Positions 9,901-17,747 of a stretch of DNA of 38,664 nt are shown in pieces (the stretch's first letter is position 1; every line of letters begins with the position of its first letter). The stretch comes from Erythrobacter sp. (GTDB taxonomy: Bacteria; Pseudomonadota; Alphaproteobacteria; Sphingomonadales; Sphingomonadaceae): contig NZOF01000131.1 in NCBI GenBank assembly GCA_002695185.1, forward strand, positions 1-38,664, in the 5' to 3' direction. Below the pieces are notes generated by a model. That model saw nothing but the letters and a program-made list of their open reading frames with translations, ran no database searches and was not told where the DNA came from. A program made the position numbers and the translations under genes.

Positions 9901-10821
9901 TCAGCATCCCGCAACGCATGGCGCACGCGACATCTCCACCTGGATCGTCGTGTGCCCGATCCGGTGGTGGTGCTCCAGTTCCTCAGCAATTTCGCGCAGG
10001 AAGGCATCGCCCGGATGGCCGCCCGGCATGACGAGATGGGCGGTCAGCGCGGTTTCGGTCGTGGACATGGGCCAGATGTGCAGATCGTGGATTTCGGTCA
10101 CGCCGTCGAGCCCGGCCAGATAGCCGCGCACCCCGCTTTCGGAAACGCCCTTTGGCACCGCCAGCAAGCTCATCTCGACACTGTCCTTGAGCAGGCCCCA
10201 GGTGCCCCAGGCAATGACCGCCACAATTACCAGGCTGACCGCCGGATCGATCCACAGCGCGCCGGTCATCAAGATCGCGAAGCCGGCGATTACCACGCCC
10301 AGGCTGACCAGCGCATCCGCTGCCATGTGAAGGAAGGCGCCGCGTACGTTGATGTCGTGCTGGCGCCCGCGCATGAACATCATCGCAGTGCCGGCATTGA
10401 TGGCAATGCCGATGCCTGCAACGATCACCATGGTCATGCCCTGCACAGGCGCAGGTTCGGCCATGCGATTGAAGGTTTCGAAGGCGATCGCCCCGATGGC
10501 CACCAGCAGCAATCCGGCATTCGCCAGCGCGGCGAGGATGGTCGAGCTCTTATAGCCATAGGTAAAGCGCGAGGTGGCTGGCTTCTTCGCCGCCACGCTG
10601 GCGCCCCAGGCCAGCAGCAGCGCCAAGACGTCCGAAAGATTGTGCCCGGCATCGGCGATCAGCGCCATGGAGCCCGAGAGCCAGCCATAGGTGGCTTCAA
10701 GGATGACGAAGCCGGTGTTGAGAATGATGCCGATCAGGAAGGCGCGGCCGAAGTCGGCTGGCGCATGGGCATGGCCGCCACCGGGGGCATGTGCGTGATC
10801 GTGGCTGTGCCCGATACCCAT
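9901..10821 (-). CDS. Cation diffusion facilitator (CzcD/ZnT-like) zinc exporter
   Basis: This 306-residue inner-membrane protein has about six membrane segments. The N-terminus is His-rich (GHSHDHAHAPGGGHAHA), a cytoplasmic metal-collecting tail. The transport-site residues are H60/D64 (AGHNLSD) in TM2 and H165/D169 (HMAADA) in TM5. This HD-HD set is associated with Zn2+ (also Cd2+ or Co2+) in this family. A cytoplasmic C-terminal domain follows (about 215-306), with HDLHIWPMS and several further His. It exports divalent metal in exchange for protons. The 164-bp gap upstream contains no recognised metal-regulator gene, and a TTGACG element there could be a -35. The exact metal is inferred. 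Confidence 0.93.
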   Translation of the reverse strand: MGIGHSHDHAHAPGGGHAHAPADFGRAFLIGIILNTGFVILEATYGWLSGSMALIADAGHNLSDVLALLLAWGASVAAKKPATSRFTYGYKSSTILAALANAGLLLVAIGAIAFETFNRMAEPAPVQGMTMVIVAGIGIAINAGTAMMFMRGRQHDINVRGAFLHMAADALVSLGVVIAGFAILMTGALWIDPAVSLVIVAVIAWGTWGLLKDSVEMSLLAVPKGVSESGVRGYLAGLDGVTEIHDLHIWPMSTTETALTAHLVMPGGHPGDAFLREIAEELEHHHRIGHTTIQVEMSRAPCVAGC

Positions 10822-10985
10822 TATGCGTTTTCCCTTAGCCTGCGATGCATAGGCCGAACTACGGCAAAGACGGGCCGGCGTTCAAGGAAATTCCGCGTCA
10901 AATCAGTTTGATACGATATCACGCCACTGATGGCTGTGCGTAAGCCAATGATAAGGAAGCCAGGGAATTGGCAAATACCCAGTGG

Positions 10986-11654
10986 CTATTCGTAGACGCA
11001 GGCATCCAGCCCATCACGGCGGACCTGTCCGATCCTTGCAGAGATCGTGTTTCCGTGGCGGCGCAGCCATCCCCCCGGATTCTTGACCGATCTTTCCTTG
11101 GGCAAGGGCAGGGCGGCCGCCATGCGCGCCGATTCCAGCGGTGTAAGCGATGCCGCGCTCTTGCCGAAATAGCGCCGTGCCCCCGCTTCAACGCCATAGG
11201 TGCCGATTCCCGTTTCGGCGACGTTGAGATAGACTTCCATAATGCGCCGCTTGCCCCAAATCTTCTCGATCAGCAGCGTGAAATAGGCTTCCAACCCTTT
11301 GCGGAAATATCCACCGCCCTGCCACAGGAACACGTTCTTGGCCGTCTGCTGGCTGATGGTAGAGCCACCACGGATGCGCCCCCCCTTGGCATTGCTTTCC
11401 ATCGCTTTCTCGATCGCCTCGCGGTCGAAGCCGTCATGCGTGCAGAACTTGCCATCTTCCGCAGCGATCACGGCGCGAACCATATTGCGGTCGATATCGG
11501 CCAAGGGCTCCCAATCTTTGGTGATGCCATGTTCGTCCATCACCATGGTCGCCGTGACCGGCACAGGCACGAACTTGAACAGGACGACCAGCGCCAGGCT
11601 GAGCGCCAGCAGGCCGAACGCCAGTTTCACAATCCAGAAAAGCAATCGTTTCAT
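10986..11654 (-). CDS. mtgA: Monofunctional biosynthetic peptidoglycan transglycosylase
   Basis: From ATG 11654 the protein has 222 residues, the usual size for MtgA. One N-terminal membrane anchor (about 5-28) is followed by a family 51 glycosyltransferase domain. The catalytic Glu is E66 in VIAAEDGKF, followed by the family motifs GGSTISQQTAKN and KRRIMEVYLNVAETG. It polymerises lipid II into glycan strands at the periplasmic face of the inner membrane. There is no transpeptidase domain, which separates it from class A penicillin-binding proteins. An in-frame TTG 12 codons upstream (11690) directly abuts a GTAGGAG sequence and has no usable spacing, so I keep the ATG. It is divergent from the first dehydrogenase gene. 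Confidence 0.95.
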   Translation of the reverse strand: MKRLLFWIVKLAFGLLALSLALVVLFKFVPVPVTATMVMDEHGITKDWEPLADIDRNMVRAVIAAEDGKFCTHDGFDREAIEKAMESNAKGGRIRGGSTISQQTAKNVFLWQGGGYFRKGLEAYFTLLIEKIWGKRRIMEVYLNVAETGIGTYGVEAGARRYFGKSAASLTPLESARMAAALPLPKERSVKNPGGWLRRHGNTISARIGQVRRDGLDACVYE

Positions 11655-11758
11655 GGTCCTGCGGTTAATCAGCCAAACTCGCGCACGCAACTCCTACAAA
11701 TCGGCGGACACGATTGGGCGTTTCTTCGTTGTCATTCGAAACCGATAGGAAATGCATG

Positions 11759-12502
11759 ATGAAGAATAGCGGCAACACCATTCTCGTGACCGGTGGCGGT
11801 AGCGGGATCGGGCGTGAATATGCTCAGCGTTGGCATGATGCCGGCAACACCGTGATCGTGGCGGGCCGGACGGTGTCCGATCTGGAAGAGACGGCGAAGG
11901 GGCGCGAGAATATCCATTTTCGCCAGCTCGATGTCTCGGATCCGGGCCAGGTGGCAAGTTTTGCCGCGAAACTGGTCGAGGATTTTCCCGCGCTGAACGT
12001 GCTCATGAACAATGCCGGGATCATGCCTTATGAGGATATTACCGAGGCGCGCGATCTGTCCGATGCCAAGAAGGTCATTTCGATCAATCTCATGGGCCCG
12101 ATCTGCCTGACCGATGCGCTGGTCGATCATCTGCGGCAGGCTGAAGATGCAGTGCTTATCAATGTCACTTCGGGGCTTGCCTTCGTGCCCATGCCAAAAG
12201 CGGCGACCTATTCAGCCACCAAGGCTGCGATCCATTCCTACACCGTCTCGCTGCGCAAATTGCTCGCCGGTCAGGTCGAAGTGATCGAACTCGCCCCGCC
12301 GGGCGTTCAGACCGAACTGACCCCCGGGCAATCCCACCGCGAAGGCTATATGCCGCTCGATGATTTCATCACGGAAAGCATGGCGCAATTCGCACAGGAT
12401 CCGACGCCCGAAGAAGTGCTGGTCGACAATGTGAAACCGCTCCGCCACGCCGAAAAGGACGGCAGCTTCGATCAGAAGCTGAACATGATCACCTCGCGTT
12501 AG
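11759..12502 (+). CDS. Short-chain dehydrogenase (DltE-like SDR), copy 1
   Basis: The protein has 247 residues. The Rossmann nucleotide-binding motif TGGGSGIG lies near residues 11-18, NNAG near 83-86, the catalytic Ser in NVTSGLAF, and YSATK (Tyr-x3-Lys) after it. It is a NAD(P)-dependent oxidoreductase with unknown substrate. The sequence resembles the SDR subgroup named after DltE, although no dlt operon is present. ATG 11759 is chosen because the paralogue at 13100 starts at the same place; ATG 11756, directly before it, is equally possible. AGGA at 11747-11750 is the ribosome-binding site. It is closely related along its full length to the second SDR, with an hxlR gene between them on the other strand. 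Confidence 0.9.
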   Translation: MKNSGNTILVTGGGSGIGREYAQRWHDAGNTVIVAGRTVSDLEETAKGRENIHFRQLDVSDPGQVASFAAKLVEDFPALNVLMNNAGIMPYEDITEARDLSDAKKVISINLMGPICLTDALVDHLRQAEDAVLINVTSGLAFVPMPKAATYSATKAAIHSYTVSLRKLLAGQVEVIELAPPGVQTELTPGQSHREGYMPLDDFITESMAQFAQDPTPEEVLVDNVKPLRHAEKDGSFDQKLNMITSR

Positions 12503-12509
12503 AGATGTC

Positions 12510-12542
12510 GGTGGCGCCAGCGCCGCGGGTGCGGGCGCCACC
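12510..12542. terminator. Hairpin between SDR 1 and hxlR
   Basis: GGTGGCGCC and GGCGCCACC form a perfect 9-bp stem with a 15-base loop, 7 bp after the SDR stop and between converging genes. No T-run follows on either strand, so termination is inferred from position and stem strength. Confidence 0.4.
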
Positions 12543-12616
12543 ATGGCCGATAGACGTGACGCCTTCGCCGGTGTCCCGGATATCCTCGAATAAAATCACG
12601 AAACGGGAAACCGGCC

Positions 12617-12997
12617 TCAGCCGCGCGCGTCGAAATCCTTGCGGGCCTGTTCGATCCGCTCGATGTTGCGTTCTGCCCAGTGCCATACGCCGCAGAATGC
12701 CTCGCCCAGATCGTGGCCCAGCTCGGTCAGCGCATATTCCACCCGGGGCGGTACTTCGGCAAAGACCGTGCGCGATACCAAGCCTTCACGTTCCATCTGG
12801 CGCAGCGTCTGGGTCAGCATCTTCTGGCTGATGCCCGGCACTTCGCGCGATAGCTGGCTGAACCGCTTCGCGCCGCGATCCTCCAGCGCTTCGATCAGCA
12901 GGAATGTCCATTTATCCGCCACCCGCGCGATGGTTTCATTGACCAGCAGATCGATTTTTTCGTCGTCCGAATAGCTCGTAACCGGCGCATTCGCCAT
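12617..12997 (-). CDS. HxlR-family winged-helix transcriptional regulator
   Basis: The protein has 126 residues, with the HxlR pattern throughout: ADKWTFLLIEAL, RFSQLSREVPGISQKMLTQTLRQMEREGLVSR (the recognition helix and wing), VEYALTELG. These proteins bind DNA as dimers and often sense quinones, aldehydes or other electrophiles. It is divergent from SDR 2 (102-bp gap) and convergent with SDR 1, so it probably controls one or both dehydrogenases. The only Cys is in the GEAFCGVWHW segment near the C-terminus, and the N-terminal redox Cys of YodB/HypR-type members is absent. The ribosome-binding site AGGAG lies inside a palindrome, which suggests autoregulation. Confidence 0.92.
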   Translation of the reverse strand: MANAPVTSYSDDEKIDLLVNETIARVADKWTFLLIEALEDRGAKRFSQLSREVPGISQKMLTQTLRQMEREGLVSRTVFAEVPPRVEYALTELGHDLGEAFCGVWHWAERNIERIEQARKDFDARG

Positions 12998-12999
12998 TT

Positions 13000-13015
13000 C
13001 TTACTCCTGGGTAAG
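13000..13015. promoter_or_regulatory. Palindromic candidate HxlR operator
   Basis: CTTAC, six bases, GTAAG is an inverted repeat just upstream of hxlR and inside the divergent hxlR/SDR 2 gap. On the minus strand it contains the hxlR ribosome-binding site. HxlR-type regulators commonly bind such dyads beside their own gene. The role is inferred. Confidence 0.45.
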
Positions 13016-13099
13016 TACAGCACTTTCCGGTGCCTTCTTCCTAAAGGTTAGTGTTGGATTATCTCGCTGTCTGTCCACACACCAAAACGGAAAGACATC

Positions 13100-13843
13100 A
13101 TGAAAATCAGTGGCAACACCATTCTCATTACTGGCGGCGGCAGCGGCATCGGGCGCGAGCTGGCGCATCGCTGGCACGATCTCGGTAACACCGTGATCGT
13201 TGCCGGGCGGACCGAAAGCGCGCTTGCAGAAACGGCGGCGGGTCATGCCAATATCCATCCCATGCCGCTCGATGTCGCCGATACGGCAGACATCGCGCGC
13301 TTTGCCGAGGCGGCACTGGCAGCGCACCCGGCGCTCAACGTGCTGGTCAACAATGCCGGGATCATGCGGTTCGAGGATATTACCGGCGCGCGTGATCTTG
13401 ACGACGCGGAGGCGACGATCGCCATCAATCTGCTCGGCCCGATCAGGTTGACCGATGCCCTGATCGACCATCTGAAGGCGCAAGACGATGCCGCCATCGT
13501 GAACGTGACCTCCGGCCTTGCTTTCGTGCCCATGCCCCGCACGGCGACCTATTCGGCAACCAAGGCCGCCATGCACAGCTATACCGTCTCGCTCCGCGCC
13601 AAGCTGGAAGGGATGGTGGAGGTGGTCGAGATTGCGCCGCCTGCCGTGCAGACCGAACTGACACCCGGACAATCGACGCGTGAAGGCTACATGCCGCTGG
13701 ACCAGTTCATCGACGAAACGATGCAGAGCTTCGAGTGGGAAGAAACACCCACGGAGGTTCTTACCAACAATGTGCTCTTCCTGCGCAATGCGGAAGCGGA
13801 AGGCCGGTTCGCCGAAGCGCTGGAGATGACCAAGCAGTTCTGA
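13100..13843 (+). CDS. Short-chain dehydrogenase (DltE-like SDR), copy 2
   Basis: This 247-residue protein is alignable end to end without gaps with the SDR at 11759. It has TGGGSGIG, NNAG, NVTSGLAF and YSATK at the same positions, and an almost identical TELTPGQS-REGYMPLD segment in the substrate loop. The start ATG 13100 has a GGAAAG ribosome-binding site six bases upstream. It is transcribed divergently from hxlR and is the best candidate target of that regulator. The substrate is unknown. The duplication flanking a regulator suggests the two enzymes respond to related compounds or conditions. Confidence 0.92.
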   Translation: MKISGNTILITGGGSGIGRELAHRWHDLGNTVIVAGRTESALAETAAGHANIHPMPLDVADTADIARFAEAALAAHPALNVLVNNAGIMRFEDITGARDLDDAEATIAINLLGPIRLTDALIDHLKAQDDAAIVNVTSGLAFVPMPRTATYSATKAAMHSYTVSLRAKLEGMVEVVEIAPPAVQTELTPGQSTREGYMPLDQFIDETMQSFEWEETPTEVLTNNVLFLRNAEAEGRFAEALEMTKQF

Positions 13844-13863
13844 GCAAACAGGTAGCCTAACGA

Positions 13864-13899
13864 GAAAGGGGGGCATCCCGCGAAGGATGCACCCCTTTT
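13864..13899. terminator. Bidirectional terminator between SDR 2 and rpoH
   Basis: GAAAGGGGGGCATCC pairs with GGATGCACCCCTTTT across a 6-base loop, with one G-A mismatch and one terminal wobble. The T-run is part of the 3' arm, and the A-run opposite serves the other strand. It lies between converging stop codons. Confidence 0.75.
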
Positions 13900-13921
13900 C
13901 GTGTCATTAGCGGATTTCGCC

Positions 13922-14827
13922 TCAGGCGACGCCGGGAAGCAGCTTTTCTCCGGCAATGGCCTTCATCGCCTTCTGCAGCTTCTCGAACGCGCGCACTTCG
14001 ATCTGGCGGATGCGTTCGCGGCTGACGCTGTAGACCTGGCTCAGCTCTTCGAGCGTCTGCGGGTTTTCCGTCAGGCGGCGTTCGGTGAGGATGTGCTGTT
14101 CACGCTCGTTCAAGGCATCCATTGCCTCAAGGAGCATGTCGTGGCGCACTTCCTTTTCCTCGGCATCGGCAACGGTTTCGTCCTGCAGCGGACGGTCGTC
14201 CGTCAGCCAGTCCATCCATTCGCCCGAACCTTCTTCGCCATTGCGCATCGGCACGTTGAGCGAACCGTCACCGCCCATCATCATCCGGCGGTTCATATTG
14301 ACCACTTCCTGCTCGGGCACGCCGAGATCGGTTGCGATCTTGTTCACATCATCCGGGTGAAGATCGGTGTCTTCATAGGCGTCGAGGTTCTTCTTCATCC
14401 GGCGAAGGTTGAAGAAAAGCTTCTTCTGCGCGGCGGTGGTGCCCATCTTCACGAGCGACCAGCTGCGCAGGATGTATTCCTGAATGCTCGCCTTGATCCA
14501 CCACATGGCATAGGTTGCCAGACGGAAGCCGCGATCGGCTTCGAATTTCTTGACGCCCTGCATCAGGCCGACATTGCCTTCGGAAATGAGATCCGAAACG
14601 GGCAGGCCGTAGCCGCGATAGCCCATGGCGATCTTCGCCACGAGACGCAGGTGCGAGGTCACGAGCTGCGCCGCAGCTTCGCTGTCCTCATGTTCCTCAT
14701 AGCGCTTCGCGAGCATGTATTCCTGCTCTTGCGTCAGCACGGGGAACTTCTTGATTTCGGAAAGATAGCGGTTGAGGCTCTGCTCACCACCAAGCGCCGG
14801 AACGCTCAAACTTCTGGAACTACTCAC
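13922..14827 (-). CDS. rpoH: RNA polymerase heat-shock sigma factor RpoH (sigma-32)
   Basis: From GTG 14827 the protein has 301 residues, the usual RpoH size. Region 1.2/2 includes LNRYLSEIKKFPVLT and the core-binding segment LISEGNVGLMQGVKKFE. The diagnostic RpoH box QKKLFFNLR is at about 134-142, and region 4 has the helix-turn-helix VSRERIRQIEVRAFEKLQ. It directs RNA polymerase to heat-shock promoters, likely including clpP in this window. The frame is open to an ATG at 14881, but GTG 14827 has an AGGG ribosome-binding site at five bases, and homologues begin shortly before VPALGGEQ. It is 123 bp downstream of the pseudouridine synthase on the same strand and probably has its own promoter in that gap. 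Confidence 0.97.
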   Translation of the reverse strand: MSSSRSLSVPALGGEQSLNRYLSEIKKFPVLTQEQEYMLAKRYEEHEDSEAAAQLVTSHLRLVAKIAMGYRGYGLPVSDLISEGNVGLMQGVKKFEADRGFRLATYAMWWIKASIQEYILRSWSLVKMGTTAAQKKLFFNLRRMKKNLDAYEDTDLHPDDVNKIATDLGVPEQEVVNMNRRMMMGGDGSLNVPMRNGEEGSGEWMDWLTDDRPLQDETVADAEEKEVRHDMLLEAMDALNEREQHILTERRLTENPQTLEELSQVYSVSRERIRQIEVRAFEKLQKAMKAIAGEKLLPGVA

Positions 14828-14905
14828 TTTAACCCTGACCTTTCTACCGTCGACCTCGCTCGCCGGACCCCTGATGGGCATCCGGTCATTCGGGCCACTG
14901 ATTCA

Positions 14906-14933
14906 CTTATAGCAGGACGTAGCCGGAATTGCA
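14906..14933 (-). promoter_or_regulatory. Weak candidate promoter for rpoH
   Basis: On the minus strand, TGCAAT and TATAAG are 16 bp apart and end about 80 bp before the chosen GTG start. The -10 is good and the -35 is poor. Confidence 0.28.
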
Positions 14934-14950
14934 CTCGCGTTTCATCGATT

Positions 14951-15895
14951 TCAACGAGCGATTTCGTCGATGAGTTCCCGCATATCGACAGGCAGTTCGG
15001 CGCAGAAATCCAAGCTTTCGACGCTGATAGGATGTTTGAATCCGAGGCGGGCTGCGTGGAGCGCCTGGCGGGCGAATTGCAGCTGCTGAAGCGTCGCGCG
15101 AAGCGGCTTGGGAGTACGTCCATAGACAGGGTCTCCTAATAGCGGATGACCGATTGACGCACAGTGAACACGGACCTGATGCGTACGTCCCGTTTCCAGC
15201 CGGCATTCGATCAGCGCGGCATGGTCGAGGCGGCGGACCGTCTCAAAATGGGTGACCGCATGCTTGCCGCGGCTGCTGTCATCCGGCAGCACGGCCATCT
15301 TCTTTCGGTCCTTATCCGAGCGGCCGAGTCGCCCCGATATCGTTCCCGCAGGCGGATTGGGATGGCCCGCGCACACCGCCAGATAGCGGCGGGTGATCGA
15401 ATGGTCGGCAAACTGTTTCGCCAGCCCCTCATGCGCCGCATCGCTCTTGGCGACGACCAGCAAGCCGGACGTATCCTTGTCGATCCGGTGGACGATGCCG
15501 GGCCGCGCCACGCCGTTGATACCTGAAAGCTGTCCCTTGCAATGATGGAGCAGCGCATTGACGAGCGTGCCGTCCGGATTACCCGCCGCGGGATGGACCA
15601 CCATGCCCGCCGGCTTGTTCACCACCAGCAGATGCTCGTCCTCGAACACCACCTCGAGCGGGATATCCTGTGCGATGGTCTCCAGCGGTTCGGGCGGGGG
15701 CAGGGTGATCCGATAGTCCTCGCCCCCGGAAAGCTTGGCCGAACCGGATTTCGCTGGGCTTCCGCCGATCGCCACCATCCCGCCGGCAATCAGCCCCTTC
15801 ACCCGCTCGCGCGAAAGCCCCGTCGCCTCGGCCAGCGCCTTGTCGAGCCGGCCGGGGGCGTCGAGAGTTCCGGTGAGGATTTCGGAGGCGGACAT
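14951..15895 (-). CDS. RluA-family 23S rRNA pseudouridine synthase (RluD-type)
   Basis: The protein has 314 residues from ATG 15895. An N-terminal S4 RNA-binding domain (about 15-60, GRLDKALAEATGLSRERVKGLI) is followed by the pseudouridine synthase domain. The catalytic motif HRIDKDTSGL has D139 as nucleophile, and GRTHQVRVH and GHPLLGDPVYG follow. The S4 domain plus this sequence favours RluD, which modifies helix 69 of 23S rRNA. RluC is an alternative. The open frame extends 61 codons upstream of this start, but that stretch overlaps the divergent JAMM gene and looks non-coding. The start codon lies 16 bp from the start of the JAMM gene on the other strand. Confidence 0.93.
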   Translation of the reverse strand: MSASEILTGTLDAPGRLDKALAEATGLSRERVKGLIAGGMVAIGGSPAKSGSAKLSGGEDYRITLPPPEPLETIAQDIPLEVVFEDEHLLVVNKPAGMVVHPAAGNPDGTLVNALLHHCKGQLSGINGVARPGIVHRIDKDTSGLLVVAKSDAAHEGLAKQFADHSITRRYLAVCAGHPNPPAGTISGRLGRSDKDRKKMAVLPDDSSRGKHAVTHFETVRRLDHAALIECRLETGRTHQVRVHCASIGHPLLGDPVYGRTPKPLRATLQQLQFARQALHAARLGFKHPISVESLDFCAELPVDMRELIDEIAR

Positions 15896-15911
15896 GCTAG
15901 GGCCATGCGCG

Positions 15912-16307
15912 ATGAAGCTGGAAGTCTCAACCGCCATTCTCGATGCCATGCTCGCCGAAGCCGCCCGCGCGCACCCGTGCGAATGTTGCGGCATACTGTT
16001 CGGTGAAGGCGATACGATCACCGCCATCGCGCCCGCGGCCAATGTCCACCCCGGCCCGGAAAGCCATTTCGAGATCAACCCGCAGGCGCTGGTCGACGCC
16101 CACCGCGATGCGCGCGCCGGCGGGCCGCAAGTGCTGGGCTATTACCATTCGCACCCCAACGGGCTTGCCCGCCCCTCCGCGACCGACGAGGCCATGGCGA
16201 CCGGGCAGCGGCTCATCTGGGCGATAATCGCGGCAGGCCGCGTCACCTTCTGGCGCGAGGGGGATGCGCGATTCGCAGCGCTTCCCTATGAAGCCTGCCC
16301 TCGCTAG
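15912..16307 (+). CDS. JAMM/MPN (M67) metallopeptidase-like protein
   Basis: This 131-residue protein is a single MPN domain. The zinc site JAMM motif is complete: E32 in GILFGE, then H79-S-H81, S89 and D92 in YYHSHPNGLARPSATD. Stand-alone bacterial members are thought to cleave isopeptide or peptide bonds, for example from ubiquitin-like sulfur carriers, but no carrier (ThiS/MoaD) or E1-like gene is adjacent. ATG 15912 has AGGG at 15899-15902. The in-frame ATG at 15894 overlaps the start codon of the divergent pseudouridine synthase and lacks such a site. It is followed after 34 bp by chpT and then the amidase gene. A role linked to either neighbour is only inference. Confidence 0.85.
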   Translation: MKLEVSTAILDAMLAEAARAHPCECCGILFGEGDTITAIAPAANVHPGPESHFEINPQALVDAHRDARAGGPQVLGYYHSHPNGLARPSATDEAMATGQRLIWAIIAAGRVTFWREGDARFAALPYEACPR

Positions 16308-16341
16308 AAGACCGTATAAATCGCGTTTCGACTGGAATTCC

Positions 16342-17001
16342 ATGAACGACCAAGAATCGATCGATCTTGCAGCAATGCTTTGCTCGCGCCTGTGCCACGA
16401 TATGCTCAGCCCGGTGGGCGCCCTGAACAACGGGCTCGAATTGCTGGCCATGGAAGACGATCCGGAGATGCGCAAAAGCGTGATCGCGCTGCTTGAACAG
16501 AGCGCCAGCACTTCGACCAACAAGCTCAAGTTCTTCCGCCTCGCCTTCGGAGCCGCGGGTGGTTTCGGCGACCGGGTTGATGTTGCCGAACCCCGGGCGC
16601 TGGTCGATGCGCTGGTGTCCGACCGTGACAAGGTCGAGATCAACTGGGCGATCGAGGCGGCCAATCTGGCCAAGCTTGCGGTCAAGGTGCTGCTCAACTT
16701 CGCCCAGATCGCGAATGATGCGCTGGTGCGCGGCGGCTCGCTCGACATCGGAGCCGAAGTTCGTGACGGCAATTGCGAAATCGTGGTCCGCGCCACCGGC
16801 ACCAAGATCGCCTTCGACGATACCATCGGCAAGGCGCTCGACGGCTCGCTCGACCGGGCCGACCTGTCCAGTCGCACGGCGGCGGCCCACATGATCCATC
16901 TGCTTGCCGCGCAATCGGGTGGCGGCATCCAATATGCACGGACCGACGAAACGCTGGTGCTGGGCGCCATCCTTCCCGAAGCGGAAGGACTGATCGGATG
17001 A
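16342..17001 (+). CDS. chpT: Histidine phosphotransferase ChpT (CckA-ChpT-CtrA relay)
   Basis: The protein has 219 residues from ATG 16342. The phospho-acceptor segment is LCSRLCHDMLSPVGALNNGL, with H19 as the likely phosphorylated His, exactly as in alphaproteobacterial ChpT. The rest is a degenerate histidine-kinase ATPase-like fold (DHp followed by a CA-like domain) that no longer has the N, G1 and G2 ATP-binding boxes. It passes phosphate from the hybrid kinase CckA to CtrA and CpdR, which govern cell cycle and, in sphingomonads, mainly motility. Its stop overlaps the next start (ATGA at 16998), indicating translational coupling with the amidase. The frame is open upstream, but homologues start at this Met. 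Confidence 0.9.
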   Translation: MNDQESIDLAAMLCSRLCHDMLSPVGALNNGLELLAMEDDPEMRKSVIALLEQSASTSTNKLKFFRLAFGAAGGFGDRVDVAEPRALVDALVSDRDKVEINWAIEAANLAKLAVKVLLNFAQIANDALVRGGSLDIGAEVRDGNCEIVVRATGTKIAFDDTIGKALDGSLDRADLSSRTAAAHMIHLLAAQSGGGIQYARTDETLVLGAILPEAEGLIG

Positions 17002-17747
17002 ATTCGGATTTCGGCAAACTGGGCGAGGGCCTGCCCGTCAGCAAGGACGAGCTGGTCGATCGCGAGGTGCTCTCGCCCAATCATGACGAGCGCGACCATC
17101 CCATTTCCATGGTGGTGATCCATTACACCGAAATGCAGGACAAGGGCTTCGCCATCGAACGTCTTTGCGATCCCGAAGCCAAGGTGTCCGCGCATTACCT
17201 CATCGGTGAACAAGGCGAGGTCGTACGGCTGGTGCCGGAAGAAAAGCGCGCCTGGCACGCCGGGCTTTCATATTGGCGCGGCCACAAGGATGTGAACGCG
17301 GTGAGCGTGGGCATCGAGCTCGATCATCCCGGCCACAAATACGGCTATCGCGAATTCAACGATGCGCAGTTCGAAGCGCTGGTCCCGCTCGTCGCGCGGA
17401 TCGTGAAGCGGTATGACATACCGCGCGCCAACGTGGTCGGCCATTCGGACGTCGCACCGGCGCGCAAGATCGATCCGGGCGAACTGTTTCCATGGGATCG
17501 GCTGGCCGAATACGGCCTCTGCCTCCCGCGTCCCACCAAGCTGGAACGCGGCGATCCGTTCGACAACGATGCCTCCTTCTACCTCGCCCTCGAACGCTAT
17601 GGCTACGACATCACCGATGGCCACAAGGCGGTAGAAGCCTTCCAGCGCCGCTGGCGCCCGGAAAAGATCAACGGCGAGATCGACGGCGAAGTGCGCGCGA
17701 TCCTGTTCCAGCTGCTATTGGACCGCGACCGGGGGCATACGCGATAG
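16998..17747 (+). CDS. N-acetylmuramoyl-L-alanine amidase (AmpD/AmiD-like) with peptidoglycan-binding domain
   Basis: The protein has 249 residues. An amidase_2 domain carries the zinc ligands H42 (VVIHYTE), H149 (VVGHSDVAP) and D159 (KIDPGELFPW), in the spacing known for AmpD. A C-terminal peptidoglycan-binding-like module follows at about 195-245 (LERYGYDITD, VEAFQRRWRP). It cleaves the bond between N-acetylmuramic acid and the stem peptide. No signal peptide is visible, so a cytoplasmic recycling role is possible, although the wall-binding module is more typical of periplasmic AmiD. The start overlaps the chpT stop by 4 bp. Confidence 0.92.
   Translation: MNSDFGKLGEGLPVSKDELVDREVLSPNHDERDHPISMVVIHYTEMQDKGFAIERLCDPEAKVSAHYLIGEQGEVVRLVPEEKRAWHAGLSYWRGHKDVNAVSVGIELDHPGHKYGYREFNDAQFEALVPLVARIVKRYDIPRANVVGHSDVAPARKIDPGELFPWDRLAEYGLCLPRPTKLERGDPFDNDASFYLALERYGYDITDGHKAVEAFQRRWRPEKINGEIDGEVRAILFQLLLDRDRGHTR

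Noticed and set aside
13901..15139. 412-codon plus-strand frame opposite rpoH
   Set aside because: It is antisense to rpoH, which has the diagnostic RpoH box and full sigma regions.
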